Of a DNA stretch of 8,029 bases, positions 5,956-8,029 are shown in pieces. The stretch covers positions 1-8,029 of the forward strand of contig JAKAYZ010000064.1 in the NCBI GenBank assembly GCA_021816165.1, written 5' to 3'. Position 1 is the first letter of the stretch; every line of letters starts with the position of its first letter. A program made the translations under genes and the position numbers. The stretch is from Planctomycetota bacterium. Its GTDB lineage: Bacteria; Planctomycetota; Phycisphaerae; WQYP01. Below the pieces are notes generated by a model. The model made no database searches, was not told the origin of the DNA, and saw nothing but the letters and a program-made list of their open reading frames with translations.

Positions 5956-6891
5956 ATGCGAATACAACCCGGTACAAACTATCGATGCGCAACTGGACTG
6001 TTGCTGGCGGCGATGACCGTCACACTGCTCGGCGGCTGTGCCGAGCAGACCGTCACGCCGCCGCATCGGCTCTCGGTCATGCCGTTGGCTGTCCAGATTC
6101 ATCAAATCAACCAGATTGCCGCGCGAATTCATGCCATTCGGCTTACCGGGTCAATAACCATTCATTACTATAACCGCCATAATCAGGCCCAATCACTTTC
6201 ACTTCATGCCGTTCTGCTCATTAATCGGCTTGCGTCGTCGGCCACCTCGGTGGAATCTTCATCCCGGCAGGCCGAAGTATTGCTGCTTACCACCTATCTG
6301 GGCCAGAATGCCATGGAACTGGGAGTGAACCGCCGCGGCTATTGGCTGATTAATCATCAGAAAAATGTGGCTTACATCGGCCATCTCGATTCGAGCGGCC
6401 AAACGCCGCCCGGTGTACTGCCGCTGAATCCGGCAGAACTGCTCGGGCTGCTGGGGTTTGCTTCGCTGCCGACCGATGGCCGCACCTTGCGGACAGTTGT
6501 GCCCGGCGCTGCAGATGTGAGACTGCTGGTGCTGGGCACCGAGCATGGTCGGCCCGCGGTGCGCCGTCAGATAGATATCAGCCGTTATACCGGTCGCATT
6601 GTGAAGGTGACACTTTTTAATGACGATGCGCGGGCATCGGCCATTTGCTCTCTGGCCCATTATCCGACGCTTGCACCCGAGGCGCTTGATTCCACCCACA
6701 CACCGATAGCCAAATTGATTTGCCGCCGTTTTTCCATCACCGTCCCGGCACGTCGAATTTCTATTGCGTTCCATGTGCACCATGTTTATGCCAAGCTTCC
6801 CGGCAAAGCCCGGTTTATTTTTCGACGGCCAAGTTTGCAGGGCGATAAGATACGTGAGATCGTGCCGGCAGATGCTATGCATCAAAGGTAA
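5956..6891 (+). CDS. Putative LolB/LolA-like outer-membrane lipoprotein
   Basis: The 311-residue product starts with a lipoprotein signal: a hydrophobic stretch at about 13-27 and the lipobox L25-G26-G27-C28. It should be cleaved and lipidated at C28. The next residue is alanine, not the aspartate that retains lipoproteins in the inner membrane of E. coli. The mature part has alternating beta-type segments: an opening helix plus strand (about 48-75), a central ELGVNRRGYWLINH region with YIGHLD after it, LPLNPAELLGLLG near 155-168, then RQIDISRYTGRIVKVTLF and a final ITVPARRISIAF strand. This order resembles the LolA/LolB fold that carries lipids or lipoproteins, in the form seen in uncharacterised planctomycete lipoproteins. 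That assignment is by pattern, not alignment. The start has AAGGTGG at 5942-5948, 7 bases upstream. It is the last gene of the apparent four-gene group, 33 bases after the hydrolase gene. Its cargo is unknown, and it could instead be a structural lipoprotein. Confidence 0.75.
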   Translation: MRIQPGTNYRCATGLLLAAMTVTLLGGCAEQTVTPPHRLSVMPLAVQIHQINQIAARIHAIRLTGSITIHYYNRHNQAQSLSLHAVLLINRLASSATSVESSSRQAEVLLLTTYLGQNAMELGVNRRGYWLINHQKNVAYIGHLDSSGQTPPGVLPLNPAELLGLLGFASLPTDGRTLRTVVPGAADVRLLVLGTEHGRPAVRRQIDISRYTGRIVKVTLFNDDARASAICSLAHYPTLAPEALDSTHTPIAKLICRRFSITVPARRISIAFHVHHVYAKLPGKARFIFRRPSLQGDKIREIVPADAMHQR

Positions 6892-6897
6892 ATCCTT

Positions 6898-6932
6898 AAA
6901 AAAACCGACTTTATTTGCGCGCTGGAAGCCGG
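6898..6932 (-). terminator. Possible terminator of mqnA, between the convergent genes
   Basis: Read on the - strand, CCGGC pairs with GTCGG (complement of 6928-6932 and 6905-6909; one G-T wobble, long loop), followed at once by seven T (complement of 6898-6904). It lies about 37 bases beyond the mqnA stop. The T-run is good but the stem is short with an 18-base loop, so the call is tentative. A nearby GCCGG/CCGGC repeat (6928-6932, 6940-6944) could compete with it or serve the opposite strand. Confidence 0.3.
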
Positions 6933-6968
6933 CCCGTTCCCGGCGGTCCGGTGTGGGGTCGATACAGG

Positions 6969-7805
6969 TCAGGCGTCGATCCCCGCCGGTTCAAAATAGC
7001 GTATGGGACGATTGTGATGAATAAGATGAAGTTGATGGGCGTATTGAAAAAATAATTCAAGTCCCCGCCGCCGCTCGGGGGTAATGTCATATTTCAAGTA
7101 CTGGGTGAAATATTTGCGGGCCAGATTCACCGGCCAACGGGTGGCGGTTGCATATTGCGCTACCAGCGCATCCGTCATGGTGCGCCCCTGCCGGCGCGCC
7201 TCGGCAAGTATGCCAGCTAAGTGTGGATCGAGACTGTCGGTTCTCATCATCCACATGGCAAATACGAAGGGCAGTCCGGTCAGACGCTTCCATTGTTCTC
7301 CAAGATCCAACTGCACGGGAAACTGCCATTGATTGGGCGCGGCATTAACCACCTTGTCGCCGATCAGCAAAAGAGCGGCGTCATCCGCCCACGTTGTATG
7401 GTGTGCGGCGGCATTTAGCGGCGCAATGTCGGGTCGGACGCCATAGAGTTCCCGCAGGATAATTTGCGCAAGAATGACACTGGTATGACTATCAGTGTCG
7501 GCATATAAAAGGCGAATGTGCGTGGGCGGAGCCGGTGAATAAATGCGAACCGTCAGCGTGGGGCCGTCGCAGCAAATTCCCCCGGCAGGCACCAGCATCA
7601 GTTCGCGTTCGCTTTTTTGATAATCCACCACAGGTGTAAGGGCGGCACGAACCATTCCGCCATCGAGCATGGAAAGTAATTGGGCGGGGACCGCAAAATG
7701 CACCCGGCAGTCACTGCGCTGAACAATCGGCTCAATTAATGGTTTTGAATTTAAGTAAGAAACGCATCCTATTTGCCATTGCCCGTTCGACTGATTCTCA
7801 TGCAT
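6969..7805 (-). CDS. mqnA: Chorismate dehydratase MqnA, menaquinone (futalosine pathway)
   Basis: MqnA removes water from chorismate to give 3-[(1-carboxyvinyl)oxy]benzoate, the first step of the futalosine route to menaquinone, the quinone of the respiratory chain. It is cytoplasmic with a two-lobed periplasmic-binding-protein-like fold. The 278-residue product shows the family pattern: IGCVSYLNSKPL at 12-23, a D..SHTSV segment near 104-110, LLIGD near 146-150, and the diagnostic DLGEQWKRLTGLPFVFA at 167-183. The frame is open to 7856, but the ATG at 7805 is preferred: AGGAG lies 6 bases before it, a strong promoter overlaps the extra codons, and MqnA proteins start only a few residues before IG.VSYLN. 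It is transcribed alone within the window, converging on the lipoprotein gene with 77 bases between stops. Other mqn genes are absent here, which is common because the pathway genes are often scattered. Confidence 0.94.
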   Translation of the reverse strand: MHENQSNGQWQIGCVSYLNSKPLIEPIVQRSDCRVHFAVPAQLLSMLDGGMVRAALTPVVDYQKSERELMLVPAGGICCDGPTLTVRIYSPAPPTHIRLLYADTDSHTSVILAQIILRELYGVRPDIAPLNAAAHHTTWADDAALLLIGDKVVNAAPNQWQFPVQLDLGEQWKRLTGLPFVFAMWMMRTDSLDPHLAGILAEARRQGRTMTDALVAQYATATRWPVNLARKYFTQYLKYDITPERRRGLELFFQYAHQLHLIHHNRPIRYFEPAGIDA

Positions 7806-7811
7806 CCAAGT

Positions 7812-7816
7812 CTCCT
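7812..7816 (-). promoter_or_regulatory. Shine-Dalgarno sequence that decides the mqnA start
   Basis: The - strand reads AGGAG here, 6 bases before the ATG at 7803-7805. No comparable ribosome-binding site precedes the upstream in-frame ATGs, whose first bases are 7829, 7841 and 7856. Confidence 0.75.
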
Positions 7817-7827
7817 GCTGCTGCACC

Positions 7828-7856
7828 ATTCTAGTGGGCATAACCTCATATGTCAT
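7828..7856 (-). promoter_or_regulatory. Probable sigma-70-type promoter of mqnA
   Basis: On the - strand, ATGACA (7851-7856) and TAGAAT (7828-7833) each match five of six consensus bases and are separated by exactly 17 bases. Transcription would start near 7821, giving a leader of about 16 bases that just contains the AGGAG site. The -35 box overlaps the most upstream in-frame ATG, so a protein starting there could not be made from this promoter. Confidence 0.6.
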
Positions 7857-8029
7857 AAGCGATTGTTAAATATCTTCACGGAGCATATCCCGGGCTCGCT
7901 TTGATGGTAGGTATCAGGCGGGCATATCTGCAAGCGGTCATCCCCAAGGCGATTGCAAGGTAACGGCATAGACCGACAATGCGCATACGCCCGGCGTGTT
8001 AAAAATCGCGAAAGTAATTAATACGCGGG
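7857..8029. other. Right-end region with no assignable gene
   Basis: These 173 bases lie upstream of the mqnA promoter. The longest start-to-stop frame I found by hand is a 36-codon one on the - strand (7876-7986) without a ribosome-binding site. A GTG-started frame opens on the + strand near 7998 and runs off the end; it is too short to judge. No strong hairpin or tandem repeat is visible. Confidence 0.5.

Noticed and set aside
6259..6885. 208-codon antisense open frame within the lipoprotein gene
   Set aside because: The + strand frame has a lipobox, a ribosome-binding site and a coherent fold pattern; the antisense product has none of these.
7876..7986. 36-codon - strand open frame upstream of mqnA, with a lipobox-like GMTAC
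   Set aside because: It has no ribosome-binding site, is very short, and the cysteine context is a poor lipobox; most likely chance.

Overview
The window is a moderately GC-rich bacterial chromosome segment of mostly housekeeping genes. Six complete genes and one 5'-truncated gene lie on the + strand, and one gene on the - strand converges on them near the right end. The best taxonomic guess is a Planctomycetota bacterium, possibly Phycisphaerae. This rests on the divergent SecF periplasmic region, a LolB-like lipoprotein of a style I associate with that phylum, and menaquinone synthesis by the futalosine route (MqnA). It is a family-level impression, not proof. I see no transposase, integrase, phage gene, CRISPR array, tRNA or rRNA.

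Layout. Positions 1-1107 hold the C-terminal part of SecF (or of a SecD-SecF fusion), the Sec export accessory. A 244-base spacer follows, with a strong sigma-70-type promoter and a short leader for rpsO (ribosomal protein S15, 1352-1618). A 172-base spacer with three inverted repeats leads to pnp (polynucleotide phosphorylase, 1791-3920). The rpsO-pnp order is widely conserved in bacteria and is known for post-transcriptional autoregulation of both genes. After a 73-base spacer with one hairpin come four closely spaced genes (gaps of 33-43 bases): a cold-shock-domain protein (3994-4242), a soluble histidine kinase with no sensor domain (4281-5063), a Cof-type HAD hydrolase (5107-5922) and a LolB/LolA-like lipoprotein (5956-6891). 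These four probably share a transcript. mqnA (chorismate dehydratase) runs leftward from 7805 to 6969. It has a well-formed promoter and Shine-Dalgarno sequence, which place its start 17 codons inside the longest open frame. Positions 7806-8029 contain the mqnA promoter and otherwise nothing I can assign.

How the genes relate. S15, PNPase and the cold-shock protein form an RNA and translation group (ribosome assembly, RNA decay, RNA chaperoning). SecF and the lipoprotein belong to the cell envelope. The kinase and phosphatase have no identifiable partners here. I find no clear undescribed system. The points most worth a second look are the structured rpsO and pnp leaders, hairpins lacking U-tracts behind rpsO and pnp, the sensorless kinase in an apparent four-gene operon, and the unassigned lipoprotein.
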